Assembly: GCA_021845805.1 (NCBI GenBank)
Contig: JAJZVD010000025.1
Span: forward strand, 1 to 50,821
Reading direction: 5' to 3'
DNA length: 50,821 bases
From: Pseudomonadota bacterium
GTDB lineage: Bacteria > Pseudomonadota > Alphaproteobacteria > Rhodobacterales > Rhodobacteraceae
The stretch's first letter is position 1. Every line of letters begins with the position of its first letter. Under the pieces are notes generated by a model. That model had not been told where the DNA came from. It did no database searches and was given only the letters and a program-made list of their open reading frames with translations. Of the stretch, positions 18,253-26,410 are shown one piece after another. Position numbers and translations under genes: made by a program.

Positions 18253-19101
18253 CTACAGGGCGGCGATCGCGGCCATTCTGGCCAGCGTCTGCCGCGCTGT
18301 GACGATATGGAGGTTTTCCACGATCCGTCCATCCACAACGGCGACGCCGCGCCCCTCGGCCTCGGCGGCCGCGAAGGCGGCGATCTGGCGGCGGGCAAGG
18401 TCGATCTCGGCCTCGGTGGGGGCGAAGGCGGCGTTGGCGATCTCGATCTGGGCGGGGTGGATCAGCGTCTTGCCGTCGAACCCCATGTCGCGCCCCTGCG
18501 CACATTCGGCGGCCAGGCCCGCGTCATCCTTGAAGGCGTTGTAGACGCCGTCGATGCAGACCAGCCCTGCCGCCCGCGCGGCCAGCAGGCAGAGGCCCAA
18601 CCCCGCCAGCATCGGCAGGCGGTCGGGGCGGAACCGGCTGCCCAGGTCTTTCGCCAGGTCGTTGGTGCCTAGCACGAAGCCCTGCATCCGCGGATGCGCG
18701 GCGATTTCCGCGGCGTTCAGCACGCCGCGCGGGGTTTCCATCATCGCCCAGAGCGGCAGGCCGGGCACGACCTGCGCCACGGCCTCGACATCGGCGGCAG
18801 AGGACACTTTGGGGATCAGAACGGCATCGGCCGCCATGCGTGCAACGGCCGCGGCATCATCGCGCCCCCAGGGCGTATCGAAGCCGTTGATGCGGACGAT
18901 CTTCGCCCGGTGGCCAAAGCCGCCCTGCGCAAGGGCTTCGGCCAATGTCGCCCGGGCGGCGGCCTTTTCGTCCACGGCCACGGCGTCTTCCAGATCGAAG
19001 ATGATCGCATCGACCGGCAGCGCCCGGGCCTTGTCCAGCGCACGTTCCTTTGATGCGGGGATGTACAGCACCGACCGCCAGGGCCGTTCGCGCGCGTCCA
19101 T
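18253..19101 (-). CDS. mcl2: (3S)-Malyl-CoA thioesterase / CoA-ester lyase family (Mcl2-like)
   Basis: A 282-residue HpcH/HpaI (CitE-like) TIM-barrel protein. Visible motifs are RSVLYIPASKERALDKA (phosphate-binding N-terminus), IIFDLEDAVA (metal and substrate), IVRINGFDTPWGRDD, WAMMETPRGVLNA (metal-binding Glu), LGTNDLAKDLG and GKTLIHPAQI. In R. sphaeroides the shorter paralogue Mcl2 hydrolyses (3S)-malyl-CoA to malate, completing net malate synthesis in the ethylmalonyl-CoA pathway, and Mcl1 is the lyase. Length and position in mcl2-nnrU-mch favour Mcl2. A beta-methylmalyl/malyl-CoA lyase is the alternative. AGGAGG precedes the ATG. Confidence 0.82.
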   Translation of the reverse strand: MDARERPWRSVLYIPASKERALDKARALPVDAIIFDLEDAVAVDEKAAARATLAEALAQGGFGHRAKIVRINGFDTPWGRDDAAAVARMAADAVLIPKVSSAADVEAVAQVVPGLPLWAMMETPRGVLNAAEIAAHPRMQGFVLGTNDLAKDLGSRFRPDRLPMLAGLGLCLLAARAAGLVCIDGVYNAFKDDAGLAAECAQGRDMGFDGKTLIHPAQIEIANAAFAPTEAEIDLARRQIAAFAAAEAEGRGVAVVDGRIVENLHIVTARQTLARMAAIAAL

Positions 19102-19177
19102 CGTCCTGTCCTCCTGTCCATTCGGGGCGGAGGTAGCATGGCGATGCGGCGTAAGCGAGATGTTATGTGCATCCGCA

Positions 19178-19194
19178 GCGCAATTTTGTTGCGC
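19178..19194. promoter_or_regulatory. Inverted repeat GCGCAA-N5-TTGCGC upstream of mcl2
   Basis: A perfect 6+6 bp inverted repeat lies between the puuD stop (19205) and the mcl2 start (19101). It could be an operator for the mcl2-nnrU-mch transcript or a weak 3'-end hairpin of puuD. Nothing decides between these. Confidence 0.35.
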
Positions 19195-19204
19195 AGTGAA
19201 TTCC

Positions 19205-20443
19205 TCAGCTGTCCCCGCGCGTCGCGGTCCTGTACCAGGCCACGATCTTGGCCCGCTCGTCCGGCTCGATGAAGCTCAGGTTGGCAGGCGGCATCGCATG
19301 GGTCACGCCCGCCTGAATGTAGATGCGTTCGGCCTCATGCGCGATCTCGTTCGGGGTTTCCAGCCGCACGCCCTTCGGCGGCCACAGGATCCCCTCGTAC
19401 GAGGGGTCCTGCGCGTGGCACATGGAACAGCGGCCCTGCACGATCTGCACCACATCCTGGAACCCCGCCGCCTGGGCAAAGCGCGCGTCGGCGGGCGAGG
19501 GGGTGATATCGCCGGTCTGCTGGTTTGCAGCGAACATCGGCGCGGTCGAGAGCCAGGCGATCAGCAGGAAGATCAGCGCGGTGACCAGCCAGGTCCAGGT
19601 CGGGTTGCCTTTGCGCGAATGGCGCGTGTTGAAGTAGTGCCGGATCGTGACGCCCATCAGGAACACGAGGCTGGCGATGACCCAGTTGTATCTCGTCGCG
19701 AACGCAAGCGGGTAGTGGTTCGACAGCATCAGGAACAGCACCGGCAGCGTCAGGTAGTTGTTGTGGGTGCTGCGCTGCTTGGCGATCTTGCCGTATTTCG
19801 GGTCGGGCGTGCGGCCTGCGATCAGGTCTGCCACCACGATCTTCTGGTTCGGGATGATGATGAAGAACACGTTGGCCGACATGATCGTGGCGGTGAAGGC
19901 GCCCAGATGCAGCAGCGCCGCGCGCCCCGAAAAGACATGCGCATAGCCCCAGGCCATCGCCACCAGGATGATGTAAAGCCCGATCATCAGCCGCGTGTTG
20001 TCATCGCCGAAGCGGCTCTTGCAGATCCGGTCATAGAGCAGCCAGCCCAGCGCCAGCGAGCCTGCCGAGATCGTGATCGCCTGCCAGACCTTCAGCGGCA
20101 TCACCGCGGGGTCGATCAGGAAGAAATGCGCCCCGAAATAGTAGACCAGGATCATCATGGTGAAGCCGGACAGCCATGTGGCGTAGCTTTCCCATTTGAA
20201 CCAGATCAGGTCGCCCGGCATCTTTTCCGGTGCCACCAGATACTTCTGGATGTGGTAGAAGCCCCCGCCGTGCACCTGCCATTCCTCGCCATCGGCGCCG
20301 CTTTCCAGGTTGCGGTCGCGGTGCAGGCCCAGATCCAGCGCGATGAAATAGAACGACGATCCGATCCAGGCGATGGCCGTGATCACATGCGTCCAGCGTG
20401 CTGCAAACTGCAGCCATTCGGCGATCACCGCCCAGTCGTACAT
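19205..20443 (-). CDS. puuD: Membrane-bound urate oxidase PuuD with C-terminal cytochrome c domain
   Basis: A 412-residue protein of the PuuD family, an integral membrane urate hydroxylase producing 5-hydroxyisourate. The N-terminal part has about eight membrane helices, with the signature WTHVITAIAWIGSSFYFIALD and many His residues. The C-terminal part is a cytochrome c domain with haem motif CSMCH (339-343) and an axial-Met context HAMPPANLSF. It replaces soluble uricase in many proteobacteria and passes electrons to the respiratory chain. I chose the ATG at 20443 (MYDWAVIAEW). The LysR gene is divergent, 101 nt away. Confidence 0.95.
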   Translation of the reverse strand: MYDWAVIAEWLQFAARWTHVITAIAWIGSSFYFIALDLGLHRDRNLESGADGEEWQVHGGGFYHIQKYLVAPEKMPGDLIWFKWESYATWLSGFTMMILVYYFGAHFFLIDPAVMPLKVWQAITISAGSLALGWLLYDRICKSRFGDDNTRLMIGLYIILVAMAWGYAHVFSGRAALLHLGAFTATIMSANVFFIIIPNQKIVVADLIAGRTPDPKYGKIAKQRSTHNNYLTLPVLFLMLSNHYPLAFATRYNWVIASLVFLMGVTIRHYFNTRHSRKGNPTWTWLVTALIFLLIAWLSTAPMFAANQQTGDITPSPADARFAQAAGFQDVVQIVQGRCSMCHAQDPSYEGILWPPKGVRLETPNEIAHEAERIYIQAGVTHAMPPANLSFIEPDERAKIVAWYRTATRGDS

Positions 20444-20471
20444 CCTGCGTCCTCCGTGCTGACACCGAGAC

Positions 20472-20515
20472 GCTATACCCGCGGCCACCTTTTTGTTAAT
20501 TCTGCAAATGACAGA
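20472..20515 (-). promoter_or_regulatory. puuD promoter with LysR-type dyad
   Basis: On the minus strand, -35 TTAACA (plus 20494-20499), a 16-bp spacer and -10 TATAGC (plus 20472-20477) face puuD. A dyad TCTG-N7-CAGA (20501-20515) lies just upstream of the -35, where a LysR regulator would be expected to bind. Confidence 0.5.
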
Positions 20516-20544
20516 GCACTTTCAATCGTGGCCGGAAAATCGCG

Positions 20545-21471
20545 GTGTCCTACGTCAACAACATCAAGATGTTCGTGCGCGTCTACGAATTGGGCAGCAT
20601 GAGTGCGGCGGCGCGCGATCAGCGCACCTCGCCCGCCGTCGCCTCGGCACGGGTGTCGGAACTGGAAAAGCATCTGGGCGTGCGGCTGTTCAACCGTACC
20701 ACCCGGTCGCTGCAACCTACCGAGAACGGGCGCCTGTTCTACGACGGGGCGCGCAAGGTGCTCGAGGCGATCGACGAGGCCGAGGCGGCGGTGATTGACG
20801 CCACGCAGAACCCCCGCGGCACGATCTTCGTGGCCGCGCCGCTTGGCATCGGCCGCCGCCTGATCGCGCCGCAGGTGCCCGCGTTTAAGGACGCCTATCC
20901 GCTAATCGATGTCCGCCTGCGCCTGTCGGATCGCTCGATCGACGTGACGGCCGAGGGGCTGGACGTGGCCTTCCACCTTGGCATTCTGGATGACAGCACG
21001 CTGAAGGTGCGGGTGATCGCCGATTGCCCCCGGCTGCTGTGTGCCTCGCCCGCCTATGTGGCGCGGCGCGGGATGCCGCTGGACGGCGAGGCGCTGGTGC
21101 GTGACCGGCACGACTGCCTGAACCTGCGCTTTCCGGGGGCCAAGGAATTTCAGTGGACCCTGATGACCCCCGAGGGGCCGCGGCGGTTCGAGATTTCGGG
21201 GCCCTTCGAGTCGGACGATGGCGACGTGCTGACCGCCTGGGCGCTGGATGGCCGCGGGATCGTGCTGAAACCCGCCTTCGAGGTGGCCGACCACCTGCGC
21301 GAAGGGCGGCTGGTGCCGGTGGCCCAGACTAGCCCGCCGCTGCCGGTGCAATTGTCCTGTCTGACCCAGCACAGGCGGCTGAAGGACCCCAAGATCCGCC
21401 TGTTCCTGGATTTCATGGTCGCCCGCTGCAAGGCTGCGGTGACCGGCGAGCGCCCGATCGAGGCGGCTTAA
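20545..21471 (+). CDS. LysR-family regulator, probably of urate catabolism
   Basis: A 308-residue LysR protein: N-terminal winged HTH ([38 protein letters not shown], seen as [10 protein letters not shown] and [18 protein letters not shown]) followed by a substrate-binding effector domain. The start is GTG at 20545. It is divergent from puuD with a promoter and dyad between, and convergent with uraH (4 nt overlap), so control of urate degradation is the simplest inference. The effector is unknown; urate or a pathway intermediate is plausible. Confidence 0.88.
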   Translation: MSYVNNIKMFVRVYELGSMSAAARDQRTSPAVASARVSELEKHLGVRLFNRTTRSLQPTENGRLFYDGARKVLEAIDEAEAAVIDATQNPRGTIFVAAPLGIGRRLIAPQVPAFKDAYPLIDVRLRLSDRSIDVTAEGLDVAFHLGILDDSTLKVRVIADCPRLLCASPAYVARRGMPLDGEALVRDRHDCLNLRFPGAKEFQWTLMTPEGPRRFEISGPFESDDGDVLTAWALDGRGIVLKPAFEVADHLREGRLVPVAQTSPPLPVQLSCLTQHRRLKDPKIRLFLDFMVARCKAAVTGERPIEAA

Positions 21472-21824
21472 CTGCCCCGATAGGTCGAATAGCCGAACGG
21501 CGACAGCAACAGCGGCACATGGTAGTGGCTGGCGGCGTCCGAAATGCCGAAGCGGATCGGGATCACGTTCAGGAACCGCGGCGCTTCGGGCGGGGTGCTA
21601 GTGGCATCCAGATAGGCGCCCGCGTGGAACACCAGCTCGTAAACCCCGGTCGCGAACTGTCCGGCGGGAAGGATCGGCGCATCCGTCCGCCCGTCCTGGT
21701 TCGTCACCGTGGACTGCAGATGCAGGCGGGCGTCACCCTCCAGACGGTAAAGGTCGATCCGCAGCCCCGCCGCGGGAAGGCCGCGCGCGGTGTCGAGCAC
21801 ATGGGTGGTCAGAAATCCGCTCAT
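21468..21824 (-). CDS. uraH: 5-Hydroxyisourate hydrolase
   Basis: A 118-residue transthyretin-related protein that hydrolyses 5-hydroxyisourate, the PuuD product, to OHCU. Family hallmarks are present: [14 protein letters not shown] with the active-site His at the N-terminus, the central [12 protein letters not shown], and the C-terminal [19 protein letters not shown] ending in the diagnostic YRGS. I chose the ATG at 21824, with GAGGGAG upstream. It is divergent from the puuE-uraD fusion and overlaps the LysR gene end by 4 nt. Confidence 0.95.
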   Translation of the reverse strand: MSGFLTTHVLDTARGLPAAGLRIDLYRLEGDARLHLQSTVTNQDGRTDAPILPAGQFATGVYELVFHAGAYLDATSTPPEAPRFLNVIPIRFGISDAASHYHVPLLLSPFGYSTYRGS

Positions 21825-21932
21825 CGGGGCTCCCTCGTCCTGCTTTAGCGCCACCCTGCCAAAATCGGTGACACAAGGCGACAGGAGATCGCCGGAACAG
21901 GTCTTTCAGGAAAAATTTGAAAACCTGATCCA

Positions 21933-21954
21933 ATTCTCTGCCCTACAAGAGAAT
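21933..21954. promoter_or_regulatory. Perfect inverted repeat upstream of puuE-uraD
   Basis: ATTCTCT-N8-AGAGAAT ends just before the Shine-Dalgarno GAAGGAGGAG (21961-21970) of the fusion gene. It is AT-rich against a GC-rich background. It could be an operator or an mRNA hairpin that controls translation. A second imperfect pair, CAGGT and ACCTG, flanks the stretch just upstream. Confidence 0.45.
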
Positions 21955-21976
21955 GAGAGCGAAGGAGGAGGCCCCG

Positions 21977-23389
21977 ATGACCCGCTATCCCCGCAACATG
22001 CAGGGCTATGGCCCGAATGCGCCGGATGCCCGCTGGCCCGGCGGCGCAAAGGTCGCGGTCCAGCTGGTGCTGAACTACGAAGAGGGCGGCGAGAACTGCG
22101 TCCTGCACGGCGATGCGGCCTCCGAGGCGTTCCTGTCCGACATCGCTGGGGCCGCGATGTGGCCGGGCATGCGGCACTGGAACATGGAATCGATCTACGA
22201 ATACGGCGCCCGTGCCGGGTTCTGGCGGCTGCACCGGCTGTTCACCGGCATGGGCATCCCGGTCACGATCTACGGCGTGGCCACCGCGCTGGCCCGCAGC
22301 CCCGAACAGGTGGCCGCGATGAAGGCCGCGGGCTGGGAAATCGCCAGCCACGGCCTGAAATGGGTCGAGCACAGGGACATGCCCGAAGATGTCGAACGCG
22401 CCGCCATCGCCGAGGCGATCCGGCTGCACACCGAAGTCGTGGGCGAACGCCCGCTGGGCTGGTACACGGGGCGCTGCTCGGCCAATACCGTCCGCCTCGT
22501 GGCCGAGGAGGGCGGCTTCGCCTATGTCTCCGACACCTACGATGACGACCTGCCCTACTGGATCGAGGCGGGCGCGCGGGACCAGTTGATCATCCCCTAC
22601 ACGCTCGAAGCCAACGACATGCGCTTTGCCACCGCGCCGGGCTACATCGAGGGGCAGCAGTTCTTCCAGTACCTCAAGGACGCCTTCGACACGCTCTATG
22701 CCGAAGGGCAGGCGGGCGCGGCGAAGATGATGTCTGTCGGCCTGCACTGCCGCCTGATCGGTCGGCCGGGCAAGATCGCCGGGCTGAAACGCTTCCTTGA
22801 CTACGCGCAGGGGCACGAGGGCGTGTGGTTCCCGCGCCGGATCGACGTGGCCCGCCACTGGGCCGCCACCCATCCGCCCAAGCGGTTCGAACGGCCGAGC
22901 CGGATGACGAAGGAACGCTTCGTCGAACGCTTCGGCGGGGTCTTCGAGCATTCGCCCTGGATCGCAGAGCGTGCCTGGGCGCTGGAACTGGGGCCTGCGC
23001 ATGATACCGCAGTGGGCGTCCATTCGGCGCTGGCACGGATGTTCCGCACGGCCACCGAGGCCGAACGGCTGGGCGTGCTGACCGCGCACCCCGACCTTGC
23101 GGGAAAGCTGGCCCAGGCGAAGCGGCTGACCCAGTCCAGCACCGCCGAACAGGCAAGCGCGGGCCTCGACGCGCTGACCGATGCCGAACGCGCCGCGTTC
23201 CAGCAGCTCAACGCCGACTATGTGGCCAGGTTCGGCTTCCCCTTCATCATCGCGGTGCGCGACAACACCAAGGCCACGATCCTCGACGCCTTCCGCCGCC
23301 GCCTGGCCAACGACCGCGCCACCGAATTCGCCACGGCCTGCGCGCAGGTCGAACGTATCGCCGAACTCCGCCTGAGAGAGATGCTGTGA
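21977..23389 (+). CDS. puuE: Bifunctional allantoinase PuuE / OHCU decarboxylase UraD fusion
   Basis: A 470-residue fusion. Residues about 1-300 are a PuuE allantoinase of the polysaccharide-deacetylase fold (YPRNMQGYGPNAPDARWPGG, VTIYGVATAL, GWEIASHGLKW, GWYTGRCSANT, FVSD-like YVSDTYDDDLPYW). Residues about 305-470 are OHCU decarboxylase UraD, with RFGGVFEHSPWIAERAW, the catalytic-His segment LTAHPDLAGKLA and FGFPFIIAVR. Together they convert OHCU to (S)-allantoin and then allantoate. I chose the ATG at 21977 behind GAAGGAGGAG. The stop overlaps allE by 4 nt. Confidence 0.94.
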   Translation: MTRYPRNMQGYGPNAPDARWPGGAKVAVQLVLNYEEGGENCVLHGDAASEAFLSDIAGAAMWPGMRHWNMESIYEYGARAGFWRLHRLFTGMGIPVTIYGVATALARSPEQVAAMKAAGWEIASHGLKWVEHRDMPEDVERAAIAEAIRLHTEVVGERPLGWYTGRCSANTVRLVAEEGGFAYVSDTYDDDLPYWIEAGARDQLIIPYTLEANDMRFATAPGYIEGQQFFQYLKDAFDTLYAEGQAGAAKMMSVGLHCRLIGRPGKIAGLKRFLDYAQGHEGVWFPRRIDVARHWAATHPPKRFERPSRMTKERFVERFGGVFEHSPWIAERAWALELGPAHDTAVGVHSALARMFRTATEAERLGVLTAHPDLAGKLAQAKRLTQSSTAEQASAGLDALTDAERAAFQQLNADYVARFGFPFIIAVRDNTKATILDAFRRRLANDRATEFATACAQVERIAELRLREML

Positions 23390-24228
23390 GCCAATATTAC
23401 GCCCCCAAGGGCGGCCTGCCGCCCCAGACCAGCCTGATGACCGGCCGCGCCGTGTTCACCGAGGCCTATGCCTTCATCCCGAAGGGCGTCTTTTCCGATA
23501 TCGTGACCAGCGCCCTGCCGGGCTGGAGCCAGACCCGCCTCTGGCTGATCGCCCGGCCGATGTCGGGCTTTTCCGAAACCTTCAGCCAATATGTGATGGA
23601 GGTCGGCCCCGGCGGCGGCTCGGACACGCCCGACAACGAACCCGGAGCGCAATCGGTCCTGTTCGTGACCGAGGGCGAGATCTGGCTCTCGCTCGACGGC
23701 CAGGAATACGAACTGTCGGCGGGCGGCTATGCCTATATTCCGCCGGGCTGTCCCTGGCGGCTGAAGAACGGGGGCCCCCATGTCGCCCGCTTCCACTGGG
23801 TGCGCAAGCTTTACGAACCGGCGGCGGGCGTGCCGATGCCCGAGGCCTTCGTGACCTCGGATGCCGAGGTGGCGCCGATCGCCATGCCCGATACGCAGGG
23901 GCGCTGGGCCACCACCCGTTTCGTCGACCCCGCCGACCTGCGCCACGACATGCATGTGAACGTGGTCACCTTCCAGCCGGGCGGGGTGATCCCGTTCGAG
24001 GAAACCCATGTGATGGAACACGGGCTCTACGTTCTCGAGGGCAAGGCGGTCTACAAGCTGAACCAGGACTGGGTCGAGGTGGAGGCGGGCGATTTCATGT
24101 GGCTGCGCGCCTATTGCCCGCAGGCCTGCTATGCCGCCGGGCCCGGCCGGTTCCGCTATCTGCTTTACAAGGACGTGAACCGCCACGCCCGCCTGCGGGG
24201 GCCCGGCGCCTTCGGGCCACTCAAATGA
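23386..24228 (+). CDS. allE: (S)-Ureidoglycine aminohydrolase
   Basis: A 280-residue bicupin that releases ammonia from (S)-ureidoglycine to give (S)-ureidoglycolate. The first cupin includes GAQSVLFVTEGEIWLSLDGQEYELSAGGYAYIPPG (seen as FVTEGEIWLSLDG and YAYIPPG). The second has HDMHVNVVTFQPGGVIP, FEETHVMEHGLYVLEGK and the metal-binding His/Glu set. The start is GTG at 23386 inside the puuE stop (GTGA overlap), so translation is coupled. The enzyme that makes its substrate, allantoate amidohydrolase (AllC), is not in the window. Confidence 0.93.
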   Translation: MSQYYAPKGGLPPQTSLMTGRAVFTEAYAFIPKGVFSDIVTSALPGWSQTRLWLIARPMSGFSETFSQYVMEVGPGGGSDTPDNEPGAQSVLFVTEGEIWLSLDGQEYELSAGGYAYIPPGCPWRLKNGGPHVARFHWVRKLYEPAAGVPMPEAFVTSDAEVAPIAMPDTQGRWATTRFVDPADLRHDMHVNVVTFQPGGVIPFEETHVMEHGLYVLEGKAVYKLNQDWVEVEAGDFMWLRAYCPQACYAAGPGRFRYLLYKDVNRHARLRGPGAFGPLK

Positions 24229-24241
24229 TCGCGGTGCCCCT

Positions 24242-24289
24242 CATTTTCTGTCGGCAAATATCCCGGGGGTCCGGGGGCAGCGCCCCCGG
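24242..24289. repeat. Dispersed intergenic repeat, copy 2
   Basis: The core CATTTTCTGTC-GG-CAAATATCC is at 24242-24263. The hairpin CCGGGGGC-agc-GCCCCCGG follows at 24271-24289. It fills the gap between allE and allA within one gene direction, so it cannot be an obligate terminator unless allA has its own promoter. Confidence 0.85.
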
Positions 24290-24298
24290 TCGCGCCAG

Positions 24299-24787
24299 AT
24301 GACCCGCACGCTCCGCCTCGAACCGCTGACCGCCACGGCCTTCGCCCCCTTTGGCGACGTGCTGGACGCCGCGGGGCCGCATGACAGGCTCATCAACCAG
24401 GGCCTCTGCGGGCGCTGGCACGACCGCGCGCGGCTGGATTTCGGCCCCGGTGGGCGGGCCGGGATCAGCATCTTCAAGGCCGAACCGCGCGCGCTGCCCT
24501 ACCGGCTCGATCTCGTGGAACGCCACCCCGAGGGCAGCCAGGCCTTCCTGCCGATGACGGAACACCCGTTCCTCGTCATCGTGGCGCCGGACGAGGGCGG
24601 CACGCCGGGCCGGCCGCGCGCCTTCCTCACCGCGCCCGGACAGGGCATCAACCTGCACCGCAACACCTGGCACGGCGTGCTGACGCCGCTGCATGCCCCC
24701 GGGCTTTTCGCCGTGGTCGACCGCATCGGCGCCACGCCGAACCTCGAGGAACACTGGTTCGCCGAACCCTGGACGGTCACGGTCTGA
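24299..24787 (+). CDS. allA: Ureidoglycolate lyase
   Basis: A 162-residue AllA that splits (S)-ureidoglycolate into glyoxylate and urea, the last step of this urate route. It matches the family in length and in LTATAFAPFGDVL near the start, INQGLCGRWHDRA, ERHPEGSQAFLP, GQGINLHRNTWHGVLTPL and FAVVDRIG. It is separated from allE by a dispersed repeat. Its product glyoxylate is the substrate of the bhc genes 4 kb away. Confidence 0.95.
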   Translation: MTRTLRLEPLTATAFAPFGDVLDAAGPHDRLINQGLCGRWHDRARLDFGPGGRAGISIFKAEPRALPYRLDLVERHPEGSQAFLPMTEHPFLVIVAPDEGGTPGRPRAFLTAPGQGINLHRNTWHGVLTPLHAPGLFAVVDRIGATPNLEEHWFAEPWTVTV

Positions 24788-24868
24788 ACCCCTTGCCCCG
24801 CGTCGCAGGGCCAACGGCGCGGGCGCCGAACCATAAGGCCTGCCTTCACGAAACCTTAGGGAAGAGAC

Positions 24869-26347
24869 ATGACCATGAAACCCCATCCCGTCGATGAGGT
24901 GCTGCCGCCGGGCAAGCTCCTCGCCCTTGGTCTGCAACATGTGCTGGTGATGTATGCGGGGGCCATCGCCGTGCCCTACATCATCGGCGGCGCGCTGAAG
25001 CTGTCGCAGAGCGATGTGGCCTATCTGATCTCGGCAGACCTCTTCGCCTGCGGGATCGTGTCGATGATCCAGTCCTTCGGGCTTGGCCGCGGGTTCGGCA
25101 TCCGCCTGCCGGTGATGATGGGGGTTACCTTCGCCTCCGTGGGGCCGATGATCGCCATCGCGGTCCCGCACCCCGGCGCGGAGGGCGCCCGGATCATCTT
25201 CGGCTCGATCATGGCGGCCGGGGTGATCGGGATGCTGATCGCCCCGATGGCCAGCCGTCTGCTGCGGTTCTTCCCCTCGATCGTAACCGGCACGGTGATC
25301 ACGGTGATCGGCATCACCCTGATGCAGATCGGCATCTGGTGGATCTTCGGTCAGCCCTTCGGCCCGACGGCGCCGAAGCTCGTCGACCCGGCCCAGGCCG
25401 ACTGGCTGAAGCAGGTGGGGGCCCTGGCGGGGCAGGGCAGGGTGCCGCCCGTTCCGGCGGGGCTGGCGCTTGCGCCCTCGGTGCCGAACCCCGCCTATGC
25501 CGATGCCACGAACCTGGCGATTTCGGCGGCGGTGCTGGTCGTGGTGATGCTCTTTGCCCGCCACGCCCGCGGGTTTCTTGCCAACATCGCGGTCCTCATG
25601 GGGATCGTGGTCGGGGCCATCCTTGCCACGCTGGCGGGCAAGATGGGCTTTGCGCTGGTCGGCGCGGCGCCCTGGTTCGCGCCGGTCATCCCCTTCCACT
25701 TCGGCGCGCCGGTGTTCCAGATCGTGCCGATCCTGACGATGGTTCTGGTGATGCTGATCACCATGATCGAATCGACCGGCATGTTCCTGGCGCTGGCCGA
25801 CATGACCGACGCGCAGGTCGGCCAGCCGCGGCTTGCCGCCGGGCTCCGGGCCGACGGGCTGGGCACGCTGATCGGCGGGCTCTTCAACACGTTCCCCTAT
25901 ACCTCGTTCTCGCAGAACGTGGGTCTGGTGGGGGTCACGGGCGTGCGGTCGCGCTTCGTCACCGTGACGGCCGGGGCGATCATGCTGGTGCTGGGGGTGA
26001 TCCCCAAGATGGGGGCGCTGGTCGCGTCGCTGCCCACCTCGGTGCTGGGCGGGGCGGGGCTTGTCATGTTCGGCATGGTGGCCGCCACCGGCATCCGCAT
26101 CCTGGCCCGGGTGGATTTCCACCACAACCGCCACAACCTGTTCATCGTGGCGGTCTCGCTCGGCTTCGGCATGATCCCGATGATCGCGCCGAACTTCGAC
26201 CAGTGGATGCCCGCCGCGATCCACCCGCTGGTGGAATCCGGCATCCTGATGGCCGCGGTCTCGGCGGTGGGGCTGAACGCCTTCTTCAACGGCGCGCGGG
26301 GCTCGCTCGATGATGCGCGCGCGGCGGCCGAGGTGGCCGAGGCCTGA
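24869..26347 (+). CDS. NCS2 family nucleobase permease (urate/xanthine type)
   Basis: A 492-residue membrane protein of the NCS2 (nucleobase-ascorbate transporter) family with about 14 helices. Signature segments are LGLQHVLVMYAGAIAVPYIIGGAL, the central SIESTGMFLA-type motif (here TMIESTGMFLALADMTD) and NTFPYTSFSQNVGLVGVTGVRSRFV, which resembles the urate/xanthine subgroup. Co-directional placement after allA supports urate or xanthine uptake for the pathway. It ends convergent with the GAPDH-like gene. Confidence 0.9.
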   Translation: MTMKPHPVDEVLPPGKLLALGLQHVLVMYAGAIAVPYIIGGALKLSQSDVAYLISADLFACGIVSMIQSFGLGRGFGIRLPVMMGVTFASVGPMIAIAVPHPGAEGARIIFGSIMAAGVIGMLIAPMASRLLRFFPSIVTGTVITVIGITLMQIGIWWIFGQPFGPTAPKLVDPAQADWLKQVGALAGQGRVPPVPAGLALAPSVPNPAYADATNLAISAAVLVVVMLFARHARGFLANIAVLMGIVVGAILATLAGKMGFALVGAAPWFAPVIPFHFGAPVFQIVPILTMVLVMLITMIESTGMFLALADMTDAQVGQPRLAAGLRADGLGTLIGGLFNTFPYTSFSQNVGLVGVTGVRSRFVTVTAGAIMLVLGVIPKMGALVASLPTSVLGGAGLVMFGMVAATGIRILARVDFHHNRHNLFIVAVSLGFGMIPMIAPNFDQWMPAAIHPLVESGILMAAVSAVGLNAFFNGARGSLDDARAAAEVAEA

Positions 26348-26373
26348 GGCGCGGGGCGGGGGGCCGCATTCGC

Positions 26374-26405
26374 GGGGGCGGGTCGGGATGCTCCGGTCCG
26401 CCCCC
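26374..26405. terminator. Bidirectional hairpin between the permease and the GAPDH-like gene
   Basis: The stem GGGGGCGG / CCGCCCCC encloses a 16-nt loop in the 63-nt convergent gap. It is suitable as a shared terminator, though no T-runs are present. Confidence 0.5.
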
Positions 26406-26410
26406 TGCGT

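Noticed and set aside
24221-26224. A 667-codon minus-strand frame opposite allA and the NCS2 permease.
   Set aside because: Its product is Arg/His/Asp-rich and mirrors the hydrophobic permease codons; no start signal or family match.
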